A stretch of 64,000 bases of DNA from Blastobasis lacticolella (lineage: Eukaryota; Arthropoda; Insecta; Lepidoptera; Blastobasidae): NCBI GenBank assembly GCA_905147135.1, contig LR990042.1, positions 9,353,545 through 9,417,544 of the forward strand, written 5' to 3'. The notes under the pieces were generated by a model. It was not told where the DNA came from and searched no databases. It saw only the letters and a list, made by a program, of their open reading frames with translations. The position numbers and the translations under genes were made by a program. This document shows positions 24,689 to 47,700 of the stretch, piece by piece; the stretch's first letter is position 1; each line of letters starts with the position of its first letter.

Positions 24689-25243
24689 TATATTATAATC
24701 TAATCTGGAATCGGAATAGACTATAACTTTTAAAGTATTTTTTGTGGACCAATGATTAAAAAACAATCGGAATTACATTGAAAAGGGTTCTGGCACACAT
24801 TGTTTGAATAAGTGAGTCATAGCACTTAAATAAACAAAACCAGTCGTTTGTAATCTATTCACATCTAAATAACTCATAAATAACACTTAGTTTGTTTATA
24901 AATTTGCTATAAACACTTGTGGCAAACTTTCTAGCGATGAGTGTATCTAGAACAAATATCTTAAGCTAATGTATAACTTCACAAGTGATTCCACAGTGGG
25001 TTCTTACGCGTGGTGTGTGCTAGCTATTAGTGGTGAAAATGGTTCTGTTGGTTCGATTTTAAACTAAATTTACTACCGAATATTGCTTTTACCTGCGATT
25101 TCGTCAACGCAAACAGGAAGCTGGTTTTTTTCTCTTAAATTTACGCTATTCTTTCTTCGGAATTGATGAAAGAACATTCGATAAAATGAGAGACGATCTG
25201 GTACCGATATAAGTAAAATAACTCTTATTTCATATTGTTTCAG

Positions 25244-34504
<9,261 letters not shown>

Positions 34505-36150
34505 TGCAGTAACAACTTCAGATATTACACGTGTGCGTTACACTGAAACGCACTAACTCAACAGGTAGTGTGCACTGCTTGGTGACGGCTCTACTGCACA
34601 CTAAAGACACACTTCATGCAACACTAATGTATGGTATAAGTGTTGTCCATGATCGGTGTAAGTGGATCTGCAATTGATGATTCAGTCTTCCATGTATTGG
34701 ATTAGTTACTGGTATCTTTCTTAGTGAACTTTAAAGGACGTTAGGTTCCTTCCCGGTTTTTTAGCAGCAGTAGAGGCCATCAGTTTTCAGTGTTAGCTAT
34801 CAATCCTTAAATTACATAAATAGTTTTTTTAATACATCCACATAATACTAATTTCCGGCAATCGTAACAGGTAGTCCTTAAATTTTAAATGAATTAAAAT
34901 ATACCTGTATTTTTTAAATAATAAACTTATTGTAAACATAAACCCCGAAGATAATCAATCCATTGTTATCATTATACGTTATTGCTATGTGAACAACAGT
35001 GTACGCGAATGTTGCCACTTTCAAGCTTATATACGTATATTATTTCTAAAAATTGGTCGTTTAATAAATTGTTGAAATATTGTGTAACAATAATGGAAAA
35101 TTGTGTATTAGTATTATTAATTCTATAGGTGTTAGATAGCTATTATATCTATGTATATTGCGAGCTGGAGTAGGGATCTGATACTTCTAATAGTTGTTAA
35201 TACTATTACCTTTGTAAGTATAATTTTGATTATTATTTAGTTTGCTATATTAAACGAACGCATTTATATTTTAGAATTATAAATTATAGCTACCTATTTA
35301 ATATTTTTATTTATTAAAAGAAAATGTATTCAAGTTTTACAACGATTTCGTTTTATTTTTAAGTTCTTACTTTAGTTCATTATATATTTATTACGCGTTA
35401 ATAAGTTTAGATAATGAGTGTCTAGAAGAGGTTATTAAGGGGTGCGTTTGTAATTAAGTATTTCATTGTGGTAGCGCAAAAAATATATAGAGCAAAATTT
35501 TTATTTTTATATGTGGCGTGCAAATTACTTTTGGCTTCGATGGAAATATTTTCTCTGAACAGCTTTGTTGCATCGTTAATGTAGTTATTAGCCGTATTGG
35601 TAAGTATTCATAAATCTACGTTGTTATATATTTGCGTGATGCTTAATATTCATCAAGTAATGTTACCTTCAGTGTATTTGTCCGGGAGTATAATTACCTG
35701 GCTAGGCTTTAAAATAATATCTTGAGCTGCGAAATTTTAACGTTGGAAAATCATATATTTTCTAACATACCTCTGATTATCTAAAGTGTTTGTAAATACG
35801 TTTACCAATGTATAAATAACCAATTGTATAGTATAATATCTACGTAAATGATAAAATCTGTTTGTATTCTTGTTACCTAAATATGCTATGTTAATATCTA
35901 ACTATAGGTGTTTATTTAATCATTTTAGGGTAAGGAGGACTATTATACTGTCTTATTATGTTTTAGTTTCACATTGGTTCAAACTGATGCACCGCATCAT
36001 TAATGTCTATGAATTAAATTATCTTTACTCTTCTATTTTATATTGGTCGAGATAGAATTTAAAATCCAACGGTAACTGCTCTAGAGGCCTATTTAATTTT
36101 GTTCTTCATCTACCAATTAAATAAAGCTGCCTCTATTATTGACGAAATAC
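34505..36150 (+). other. Rab3: Rab3 3' UTR (probable extent)
   Basis: AT-rich non-coding sequence directly after the Rab3 stop, almost free of the repeats that fill its flanks. AATAAA occurs at 34920-34925 and 36120-36125, so alternative polyadenylation is possible. The true end is not shown by the sequence. Confidence 0.5.
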
Positions 36151-36184
36151 TAACCCTGCAATAAAAGGTGAAACCGAATTGACC

Positions 36185-36192
36185 TGACGTCA
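36185..36192. promoter_or_regulatory. CRE consensus downstream of Rab3
   Basis: TGACGTCA 60 bp after the distal Rab3 polyadenylation signal; a second site follows at 36299-36306. Confidence 0.3.
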
Positions 36193-36298
36193 ATCGATTA
36201 AGTTGATAATGCATGCCTTTCATGTTTCTTTAGTTATTGTCTGAGGGGTTTTTGATGAGTGCATCAGTATGGGTCTCCACTGGTCTTCAAATAACCAG

Positions 36299-36306
36299 TG
36301 ACGTCA
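36299..36306. promoter_or_regulatory. CRE consensus downstream of Rab3 (second)
   Basis: AGTGACGTCACGTAG, 107 bp after the previous site. Confidence 0.3.
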
Positions 36307-36519
36307 CGTAGGTACGCGGCGTGTATCGTACTCGTACATTGGGCTAACACTAGATTGTACTCGTGTGTAGTGGACATAGACAATACAATTTATATTAAAT
36401 TATTTTGAAACATGAGCACATTCTTTTAGGATTGTAACTTTTAGTCTATTACTACTTATATATAGTTAAAAAGATTTTTATCTGATAATAAACACGATTA
36501 TTATTATATGTATTCTCAG

Positions 36520-37190
36520 GTAAACATACCTACATACTAACTATAGTACGAATTAAGTTACTTATAGAAATTGTGTTAAATTATTTCAATTGTGTACGAC
36601 TTTGATTGCGCATAATATTCAAAACAATCTTGTGAAATTAACTTATGAAGCCAAATTGAAAAGAGTAATATATTTTATTTAGCGAAATATATACATTATG
36701 TACCAAATTACAATTTTGTCAAATAAATTGACAAAGCTGTAGAGATGTAACTACCTATTCTTAAAAAAAACATTTTATTAATCGTACATACAGCTTTGAT
36801 GATCATAGTTTAATTGCTACGAACGAAATGGATTTGTACCAACATCAATGTCAATTTGACTAAATCAATTACATGAACTCGACCAATAGCAACTTTTGGT
36901 GGAAATATTCGCCACGCGAATATGATACTTATGGCAGAATAGACACGGGAATAGAGTAGATGTATCTAGCAGTGTGTATCCCAATAGCAGGGGGGAGTGT
37001 GCATGTTAGTCCTGAGCCAGAATACAATATTTCATAGAAATAATCTTTAAAATAACAAAGTATTCATTAAATATATTATTGGCTTCTTTAAAGCGCCATT
37101 TCTTATATGATTCCAATTCAGGAAAATTAATTTGGAAACAACATAACCACGTTTCACATTCCAAATTTATTAAAATTGTGTAGATTGACG
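36520..37190. other. AT-rich intergenic stretch
   Basis: No supported feature. Confidence 0.45.
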
Positions 37191-37199
37191 CGGGCAACG

Positions 37200-37312
37200 C
37201 CCGTAGCGTAGTAGTTGGTAGCGCCCCTGGTGTTGCTGATGTCTATAGGCGGCGGTGACCACTTACCATCAGGCCCGCTTGCCTGTTTGTCTGTCATATT
37301 ACCTAAAAAAAT
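37200..37312 (+). mobile_element. LINE 3' tail copy
   Basis: GCGCCCCTGGTGTTGCTGAT, GTCTATAGGCGGCGGTGACC and CCGCTTGCCTGTTTGTCTGT. Confidence 0.7.
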
Positions 37313-37319
37313 TACTAAT

Positions 37320-38185
37320 TCAATTCTGTCTCAGGACTGAAGCATATAAAGAGGCATATCGTAGTGATGGGCTTAGGTAGAAATGTTGTTTAGCGGTCTT
37401 CACTTTTGGCATAGCCTGTGTAATATTATTTCAGTTTAGTGATGTGTTACTGAAACTACTTTTGTGTCACTATCTTAAATTAGTTACTTTAAGTTTTCTT
37501 ATATTTTGCATCCAATTATATTGTCGTGAACGGATTAGCTGTAATCAATAATCATTGTATATTAATATTTGTTGTGTGTTGAATAAAAATATTATTTAAA
37601 ATACACCAGTGTAAAAGATTCACGAATATTATATATAAATATATTATGAACTTGTTTTATTTTAAATGCATGTAATTGATCTTCGTGTAATTTTATTTTT
37701 AAGGCTACAACAAATAACATTTTTTTCGTAGTACGAGTATAAACAAAGTCTCTTCCCGGTGTCGGTCCCTCTGTATGTACGCTTAGATCTTTTAAACTAC
37801 GCAACGAGGACTTTGTTTTATACTATGCCTATAGATCAGAAGAATCGCAAAGAAATTGATGATGATACAAACAAAAAATAAAATAAAACGCTCAGTATTA
37901 AACCTTACAAAACTGTATTAGAACCTATTATTAACGAATTTATCTCTAGAATAGCAAATAACGTAATACATAAAGTAGGTAACATTTCTTAAAATGTAGC
38001 TAAAAATAACAGAACATTACTTTCATTTCAGGAATGACACAGTTCATTCAATTAGTATAAGGAATTGCATCCAGTTTGTCTATATTCTTATGACATGGCA
38101 CCAGACTCAGACCTGTGTCATGGTCTGCATAACCGCTTAATGGGCAAAACCATTGGGCTCTGAAAAAATACCATAAATTTTATTT
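37320..38185. other. Intergenic, nothing recognised
   Basis: AT-rich, only short motif-free ORFs. Confidence 0.45.
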
Positions 38186-38189
38186 ATCT

Positions 38190-38345
38190 CATCATCATCA
38201 TCCTAGCGTCTATCCCGGTTTGTACCAGGGCCCGCTTTCTAACTTTTATTTATTCTCATCGCCCGACACTCAGTACCTATCCAACTGTCGTAAATATTGG
38301 CTCTGGCATCCGCATTCCCATTTAATTGCCATAAACTTTATTTGA
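38190..38345 (-). mobile_element. RTE-like LINE 3' fragment
   Basis: CATCATCCTAGCGTCTATCC, GTACCAGGGCCCGCTTTC and GGCTCTGGCATCCGC match the RTE 3' end; internally deleted. Confidence 0.5.
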
Positions 38346-38349
38346 ATAG

Positions 38350-39600
38350 TAGACCTGATTTATCAGATTCTTTTTTCGCCTAACTATTATTTTGTCGGAA
38401 CGTCATAACTATGAAAATATATGGCTCTACTTAAGTATCAATAAAATCTCAAAAAACTTAAAATATTTTTTGAATTAATTAAGATATAATAGGTAGCTTT
38501 ATTGTAAGGTAGAGCTTAACATTTTGCGAACTATCACGTACGAAGCCGCGACCAAATAGCTAGATGTGGATAGATTATATCCTTGAAAATAGCTCCGACT
38601 CCTCGTGGTCTCATCAATTTCTTAAACAGGTATCTTAGGTTAGATTAGATATACCCGGGCATTTTCTGTAATTTGATGACTCAGCCTTTTTACGTGGGGG
38701 TGGATTATATGTTTTGGAAACACTAATGTTCCTGCCAACCAGTTTCTCTAGAAAAATCAAGAGAGCTTTAAGCCTTCGGAAGATTTCCGAGAGGGTGGTT
38801 GGTTGTCCTAGATACTTGGAGACCTGTATGAACCACGCCACTGCATTTGAGAAAAAATAATAGGAATCTTTGTACGCAGTTGAAGTTGTCCTATTGTGCA
38901 AAAACAATAATCCGACAAAACAAGAGTCAGGCGATAAAGAATTCGACCAATAGGGTACAGTTCCGTTATTTAACTATCAACATTTGATTTTATCATGGTT
39001 TATACCTATAGTTTATCCTGCTGAAGACAGTATTTGCTGCCTTAGTATCAAAACTAAGTGTCTGTGAATCCTGTCGACACAGAGATCCATATAATGATTG
39101 CATAAATAGTGCGCTACCGGAGAACCTTTCTTCTCTTTTAATTTGTCTGCGTTTTGCAGAACCTACAACTTCAAGAAAGCTTTAAACAGGTTTGTAAAAT
39201 TGAATAAGTATCTAATAACCATGAAATTGTACGGATGGTGCATATTTTTTGTTGAAGAAAACAACAAGTGCAACAGTTTATACCTAGTATTTTCATAGAC
39301 GTGTAGATGGCGCCAGAATCATGGACGCTGTACAATGAAGGAGGGATGTTGTGGTTTGTAAGTGCGCCAGAATAAAATGTGGTTATCGCCATCTGTCGTA
39401 AAGCTGTGACAATAAATTGTCATTTGAGGAAGGTTGCTGGTATTTCCACAAGAGCGAACCTACGGGAGGTACTTTCGTTCTAAACTGATATGTATTTCCG
39501 AAACAGCGTAGAATAATAAAATACCCACAGGTGGCACTAGTGAGGAAAATTTTTATCTTGAGGCGAGATAAAAAGTTGGCTTTCGCGACCGTGTTTTTTT
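38350..39600. other. Intergenic, nothing recognised
   Basis: No exon-like frame with recognisable motif was found. Confidence 0.4.
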
Positions 39601-39609
39601 AGTGCCAGC

Positions 39610-40030
39610 CAAGACTCGCTTATTCATCATATCAGCCAGACGACGCCCACTGCTGGGCATAGGCCTCCCCCAGAGATCTCCACAAAGGCCGGTCCTGTGC
39701 ATTTCGCATCCAGCTGGTACCTGCGATCCTTACCCGGTCGTCGGTCCACCTTGTAGTAGGTCTACCTACGCTGCTTCTTCCGGTACGTGGTCGCCACTCA
39801 AGAACTTTACAGCCCCATCGGCCATCTGTTCTTCGAGCTATGTGCCCTGCCTTAGAGCTATGTCGGTGACCTTGGTTTGCTTGCGGATCTCCTCATTTCT
39901 GATTCGATAGCGCCAAGAAACTCCGAGCACAGCTCTTTCTATTGCCGTTTGGGTAACAGTGAGCTTTCTTATAAGGCCCACAGTGAGCGGACACGTTTCA
40001 GTTCCGTAAGTCATCACTGGCTACACACAT
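39610..40030 (-). mobile_element. LINE RT C-terminal remnant
   Basis: Longer inverted copy of the 3315-3670 family (CCACTGCTGGGCATAGGCCT, ATCTCCACAAAGGCCGG, CATCCAGCTGGTACCTGCGA). Confidence 0.65.
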
Positions 40031-40918
40031 TTGTCAAAGACCTTCGTCTTGAGACACTGCGGTAATTTGTTGTCAAAGGTATAATAATAGGTACTTTTGT
40101 TTTAGATAAGCAAGTCGCTTGAGCTTGATGTGGATTTCAACATTACATGTGATTGCAGTTAGCTCGCGCGATTTGACCCAAGTTGCAGGACACAGAATTT
40201 ACATCAAAGAAGATACCCCCAGACTCTAGCTACGCTCCCGGCTCAAGGTTCCGTCTTCTTTTAGAAAAGTGTGTAACCCTTTTCCAGTTAACCACACTAT
40301 TTTGTCGCTTCGCCAAATACGCACTAGCTCTTTTAAACTTCAGTTTTATAATAAATATTATCTTTTAGATAAAATGTTTTTCAGTAAAAGGACAACATTT
40401 TCTTTTCTTTCTATTATAGTTCACGATTATAAATCAAAGGTCATCATTTAAAAAATATAAACATTTTGAGCTAGTAGAGTGAAGCGGCAGATAAGTGTAC
40501 GTTAACCAGAAATGGGGTTTCCTACAAGAAATTTTTTTTTGCGTTTTTTATGTCTCGCGACTTCCATCTGACCCGCTCAACCCATTATAGAGAATCCGGT
40601 TCGCTACAGCCCCGTCTGTCTGTCAGACTATTTGCAGCCGAGGTTGGCTTGGACCCAGAGTCAAATTGCATATGCTTACTTACACATCGCCCCGATCGTT
40701 GGTCAACTTCGATATGAGGAGGCATTGTATATGAGGAGGTGAAAACCATGAGCACGGAAAGCGGCCATGAAACCACTTTAAGTACACAACATTTACTGGC
40801 ATTTCTAACGCAGGTGGGGTGGTCCGAAATACTAAGAAGCTGTGGTGCTCATTCACACGAAGAGCCGATAATACCCTGTAAAATGCAATGATAAAATATA
40901 CCTACCATATATTTCAGA

Positions 40919-40986
40919 GTATGAAACAGATATCAATAATTAATAGTGAAGACAGCCACTATTAATTATTGATATCTGTTTCATAC
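40919..40986. repeat. Perfect 30-bp hairpin, 8-nt loop
   Basis: Arms 40919-40948 (GTATGAAACAGATATCAATA...) and 40957-40986 are exact inverted complements; loop AAGACAGC. Confidence 0.97.
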
Positions 40987-41600
40987 GATGTGACGAGTGA
41001 TTTCAATGTAAAAATCTATCCTATTTCCTACTAAACTAATAATTAATGCGAAAGTTTATATTTTATACAACTAAAAATTACGGAATACTTATATGAAGTT
41101 GGATGTTTGGTTATCTTACTCATAATCATGCAAAAACTATTGACATTTTGCAGTATTATTGCTTACCTAACTAACACAGCTGTAATTCAACGGTATCGGG
41201 TCCGAAACGCAATTACTAAAATTGACACAGGCGAAGTCGCGGCCAAAATAATGTTCACACTAAAAAGGTTATTAAAATATGAATTTAAAAGGAGTCTAGC
41301 ATTGAAAGCCAAGAAAGAGTAGAAAGCAGTGCCTCAACATCATCATCATCATATATTATTTAGAAATTTTTGGACATGAGCCTTCTCGAGGAGAGCATTA
41401 ATAATAAAATGGACGGGTTAGTTAGATTGCTGTTCCGTAAATGCAAAAGAAAGAGATGCAAATAAAATTTGCTCCTACAAACCTCCAGCTGCGCTGCTTC
41501 TGAGTTCTACTACATTATTCGTCTTGTACGAGATCTATAAAGGGAAATCGTTGGTGTTAATCTACTTACCGACTGCAATTTGCACTAGTCCCACAAACTC

Positions 41601-41770
41601 TTACCTATTTTCGTTGAATGGAAATGTGATATTCCCATTGTGTTGGGGAATGGTCACTAAGAAATATCCTTTCACATAAGCGTTGTCGTCGAAGAACTTG
41701 CTTTTCAGAACTAAAAGGATTTTCAGCATTTCGCCTAGAACAATATGAGATGCGGTGTAATTGTAGTGGA
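41601..41770 (-). CDS. Lipase-like gene, last recognised exon
   Basis: Acceptor TTTATTTAG. Joins to make F, then HYNYTASHIVLGEML, KFFDDNAYVKGYF and NITFPFNENR followed by TAA. An AG/GTAAGA donor overlaps the stop, so a further small exon is possible. I saw no AATAAA on this strand in the next 250 bp. Confidence 0.7.
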
Positions 41771-44700
41771 CTAAATAAAATAAAACTACACTTGCTATTA
41801 TGAACAACTAGTGGACCCGGCGCGATTTGTTTCGCGTAAATCTACTTTACCCCTACCTACCCTTGTTTTCCTTACACACTACATTTCCTTGTTTAAAAAC
41901 CTATGGATGCATAAAATTTCAATGAGATTACTGACTATGTACCACAATAGTAATAATCATCTTGGCGTTAATGCCCCGGTTGTGCTCTCGAGCAGTCCGC
42001 CTTGACCATGATCCAGGATTTGGCGATCAGTGGTGCGACTACCATCTGACCTACGTGACTCTGCTACCAGGGGAACCTGACCAAATTCGATCATGGTTAC
42101 AAATTCAGTTGCCTGAATATACTACAATACTTACAACAAAAAGGTCTAGCGTTCGAAGTGACAAAGTAATATGGACCACCGTAACCAGTTATCAGTTTGG
42201 GAAAGCTTGATGGGTTCATATGGGCGCAGGAGTTGTTTCTCTCACAAGTTGGACACTTTCCCTGAAATAAGTATAATAATATAAAGTCAGAATAGCGAGG
42301 CCGCAGCGCCGGGCTCATTTTTATTGAGTCGTGGTTTTTACTTACTTTTTTATACAATCCTCATATTGTAATAAATTAGATTTTTATGTTATACGGCAGA
42401 CAATCAGGCAAGCGAGCTATTTGAAGCAAAGTGGTGGTGGTGATGGAGATAATCAACGATTTATTTATTTAGGTTAGATGTTCTATAAAAAATTCAGCTA
42501 CCATAAAAAAATTGCGTCGCTTGATGTATAAAGATGCGTCGCTTGTATTCTTCTCGCCATATAAAAAATAGGAGGTAATTTTTTACTATTTTCCTTTCAC
42601 CGATACCTATCAATCACTACCTACACGGACAGGGCAAGGTTTTTTTTACTGTGCCACAATTTTGCCAACGGAAGTGACTGTTGACTGACCTATATGTAAC
42701 CACATCCCTATTTAAAGTGCTCTACGCCACAATACATAGCGGTTATGGTGCGTATTATGAATATTGTCATTAGAATGTAAGTACTATGTGTGATGTGTGT
42801 ATAACCCACGTCATGAAAGAAGAGACTTGTCAAATGGCAGTGGAGGGGATTTTGCGAGGTAATCGTATACAGTGCAAGTCGAACCACGTGACCCGCCAAG
42901 TCTCTTCTTATTTGACACTAGCTATATTATTGTAATGCAAATTGTTACTACCTTCATAAAGCTTTTATAAGATTCACATGCCATTCCCACGAAAGGGCAC
43001 ATAGGGTTGGTGATTGCTTCGATGTAGTACTTTGCAGCGCGCTTATGTGAACACGCCGGCAAAATTTGTCCAATCTGCAAACAGATTATCATTATGAAAA
43101 CTGCTCCAAAAATTGTTAGAAGGGTTTTACCAGTTTTAAAGTTCATCTACCTAAGAACAACTAAGGGTCCTGTTTTTGTTTTTATTTCTTCACATATATT
43201 TTTTATTAGACAAGCCAAGCATTTGACCGCCATCTTATCTGGTGGCAAGTGACGAAGCGGCTGAAGATGAAGCATGCCTGTAAAACTCAGTGATAAGCGA
43301 ACTACTCAAAACAATTCGATAAAAAATTCTAAACCTCTATTTCTTGTTACACACTCACACACACAAACAAAATTATGTACTAGTATTATTCACAAAAAAT
43401 CAGAGCAAAGAAATTAAAACAAGCAGGGAAAATTAAGCCCAGACACAATGTAGCAAAAACTGCTCAGTCGTCACTGAGCAGAAAAACTCAGGACAGAACG
43501 TGGTCTGTCCTGAGTTTTTGCCGGACGGCTTGACGAGACTGTATCACATAATCACCCAGATTTCTTTACACCGTGCCAATGTTGCTGAAAGTAAGTCATG
43601 GTAAGCACTCGAAAGTGGAGTATGTTCACCTTAATATGTGTAGGTACATCCTAACGAGGTTTGACCTTTTTGTGTTTGTTTAAGTTGAAGAGAGGAAAAT
43701 AATTTAGTATATCCAATGCATTGACGCATTCTAGAGGACATGTTATGCAAAATAAGTTTTTGTACACTCATGGAGGCAAACGACCACACAGACCACATCA
43801 TGTTTATCTGTATCTATAACGTGTACAAGATCTACGATACGCTTATTTTATGCTTAACATGATTTGTGTGCAGCATCTAAATTGCAAACTGTATTAACTA
43901 AACTTGTACTGGTCAAGGAACTTTAACGTGATTATTTGAGGATACCGCCAGCCTCAAGCGTGCATTGTTACATTCCAGTTTGTAGGATGAGAAAATTATT
44001 ATTGCAAGTTTGTCCTCACAGTGGCAATTTATTTGCAGTTCTGCTTTTTTATTACACTTCACCTCTTAAATCTTCTCCTCTTTTGTGGAGACATTTGCCA
44101 TAATCTCCAAGCTGCGGTTCAAAATTCAAAATTTAAAATTCAAAATTTCTTTATTGATTAGGACATTAATTATCTCTTTCAATCGTCGAAAAGGAGGGGG
44201 GTAAGAAAGTAGGAAAGTATGGCCGTAGATAAACGTATCCCTCGCCAACCACTACCGAACCGTGCTCGACAATGCCAGGCAGAGCCGGAACGCTATATTA
44301 TATTATATAGGTATGTCTAGTATAATTAAGAAAAACCACCTAAAACTACAGCAAGAGTAAGCCAGGCCACAAAGGCAGCACCCGTTCACGAGTATAACGC
44401 AGGGCCCAGCCATCGTCCAATTCAACCATATTTGAGGGAAAAGAGCTTTAGAAAAGAGGTTAATCCGTAGGTTAGTTCAAAATACACAAACATACATGTA
44501 AGTCATCTCTCTTCACATCGATGAGTCTAATCCGAGTGTCAGCGCAACCGGGCTGCTTTTTACCCCCATTTGGGTAGAAATCCATGTGGCCGAGCAATCC
44601 TTCGTAGCCCTGTCCATCTGTCAAATGCAGAAATATTAATGTGTATACGTGCCGTTGGCCGTGTGGTGTCCGGCAGAGTAGAATAGCACCAACCCCTTAC

Positions 44701-47700
44701 ACTCGTGGGTGTCGTACAAGGCGACTAATGGTTTCGAGGCAAAATATCAAGAGTCTCCGTAGTCTGGAAAATGGGCAGCAGCATTTTCCATTGTTATATT
44801 TAAACACTGCGATCTCCAACCCGCCCGCCAAGCGTGGAGATTATGGCAATAACCTCCTCTTACGTGGGAGAGGCCCTAAGTCCTGCAGTGGACTGTTACG
44901 GGCTGTGATGATGATACGTGCCAGCGCCGTAGAGGTGACGTTGTCTGTATTTACCAGTGTAAGAATTCTACAGAAATGTTTTTGAAATGCAGACAATATT
45001 AGGCACACACGAAACACACACATACTCAACAAGTCCCAAGTTTGAAATCGGCCCATCAGTAAAATAATGATAACAATGAGTCTCCTCTGCCTGGGGGTTT
45101 ATTTGAATTGGAAATAATTTGTATACTCGACAAAAAAAAAACAATGTCTACCTACATTAAAGCTCGCTATATAACAATCTACTAGAAAAAAGTAAAACAA
45201 AATTTAAAAAATAAGTCGTAACAAATAAAAGTACAAAGAAAATTTGACCCCTTGTCAGTGTCATGGCGGCCGCGGCCATTGTAAATTTACCACTCAATGT
45301 GTGCTGTGAATCGTGAAATAAGAAATTATTGATTTTAACCCATTTCAACTAACCAAAGTAAAATGGAAAAGATTTATTGTGCTCTGGTTTTTATCAGGCT
45401 AAAAGGCCAGGATAGTGAGAGTAATAATAATAATATTCATACCACTAAGGTGGCAAACAAGCTTACGGCCTGCCTGATGGAAAGCAGTCACCACAGCCTA
45501 TGGACGTATTGATACAGTTTTGACAAGTAGGAGCGTTAGTGACGTAATGGCTAGCGGATCGGCTTGTGAGCTGGAGGTATCGAGATCGATCGCCAGTACC
45601 ACCATGTAGGTACCATTGACATTGCCATGTTGGTAACACCAACCGATGCTCTTACGACGACGGACAACATCGTGAGAAACGTCTGAATTTGTTACCGTGA
45701 TCCAATCCGGTCAAGTTCTCCTGTTTACAGGGTAACGGTGGTCAGATATCAGATAGACATCGCACTACTGTAATTGCCTGAGCTGCCAAATCCTGTATTA
45801 TTTTCAAGCGTAATCTAATACGGAAAAAAGCGCTAGGAAGAATAAGAGTGTTGAAAAGTGATTCCTGAGCGATGCCTAATGAGCAGTTCTCTTTTCGTGA
45901 TAGGCCGAAGATGGTTACGACCCTCAAGAATAAGCCGCACTGCCATACGGCTCTAGGCAGATACGCTGAATACATTACAGTCAATTAGATATATGTTTCG
46001 GCGACTGTTTCAACTGATATGTACATTCCTTCCCTAATAGGTAGATATGCTCCATCGTAGACTGCATCTACACCTAATATAAAGTGTGGTGGCACTTATA
46101 TTACTGTTTTTTTTTAAAGTAGCGTCCGCAGTATTGTGACAACGTGTTTGCTAGACCTATAACAAAAGGTAAGCAATGGTCACTGATGCCGTTAACTGGG
46201 TAATGAGGGTTACGTACTTTTAGGTAAATCAAACTTCAGCACCGAAACAAGCTCGACATGAGTTAGGTCTTTTACAACCGTCGGCGAAGCGAGTTCGACC
46301 AAGGTCTTCCACTTGTGACCCTGAGACTGTTTTAACAGTGTCAGGAGCCGATTGGCATCCAGAAAACTACTTCCATAAAGTGCAAGTCAGGAATATACTC
46401 CACCAACGCAAAAGAGGTATAAACGTGGCCTGTAGCACTTAATAATCTCTCTAATCCTGCCGTAACAAGCTGCGATTATGTCATCATCCTGGCGTTTAAC
46501 CCGGCTTCCGCTAGGTTCCGCTTTCCGACTCATTCTTCGCCGGTTGTCGGCATCCTCGCGTCGGAGGCCGTTCGCTCTCGAATCCGACTCAGTGATGTCA
46601 ATCCATCGCTTCTTGGGCCGCCCACAAAGTCTCTTTCCTGATACCGGCAGTTCAGAGACCTATTTCCCACGTATCCCTGAGGCTTACGCAACACGTGATC
46701 TTATCTGCGATATCTCCAGTAAGCTTCAAGTCTGGAGTAAGCTCCAAGGCTGCCACGGATATACTCGATTATGTACCTTATTTGTAAACTCACCAGTATG
46801 AGTATGGACCACCTCCACGTAGGTAGCATCCTGTTTATGTAACCTAACCACTGGTGGCATTCCCTCGAAGTAAAGCTTGGACGGGTCAAGCGCTGTGATC
46901 CGCTGGAGGTGGACAGCCTTCCCCACGTAGCCAGCGATGTGGGCTCCAAGACCGTGGCCTATGGTATGAATGTTGCTAGGACCTAGTAACTCATTTGGCT
47001 GCAATAAAAAGGGCAAAAGGGAATCGATAGGTTTTTATTTAAACAGCAAATTACTCATTGACCCACCGTGGGTATTTTTTTTATAAAAGGCAGAGGTAGA
47101 CGAGCAAGCAAGTCACCAGAACCAATGGCAACTCATGGTACTAAATTCTATCACCCGATAGAGGCGCTATACGAATTCTGAACAGTAAACTTAAAAGAAT
47201 AATTATGGTAGTGGTACTGATGGTAATGATCACCGTCATTTATTGCGCTAAGTCCACATTTCTATAAATGTGATACAGATAATATATATTTGTAGCCGTT
47301 TCCCGTGGTTTTCACCCGCGCGCTATTCGGATTTATGTTAACATTCAACTATCAAGTAGTCTCGGAAATTACCCCCAATGTACAAATTAACTTATAAACA
47401 TAGAAACTTTTCCTTTTTATAATATTATAGTAGTATATAAATTAGGTCTAATTACTAGGTTAACATAATTACAAGTCCTGTTCAGTGTTCACTGTTGGAC
47501 ATTGGTTTCCTTCAAGACTGTGAGCTTTAGCTATCATTTCTGGATATCGCATTGATAATGTACTCCACACAAAATGAATATAGGCATTATTTATTTGACA
47601 TCACAATACTCGTATTAATCACAACATTGAATAAGTTACAATTCTAAATAAATTTAAAACCTACGTCAATTAAGCGATTCAAATACATGGAATAATGCGA

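Noticed and set aside
46726..47016. Lipase ORF beginning with the Met at 47016 as a separate small protein
   Set aside because: The Met lies in intron sequence before a TTGCAG acceptor; the exon joins upstream and downstream lipase exons in phase.
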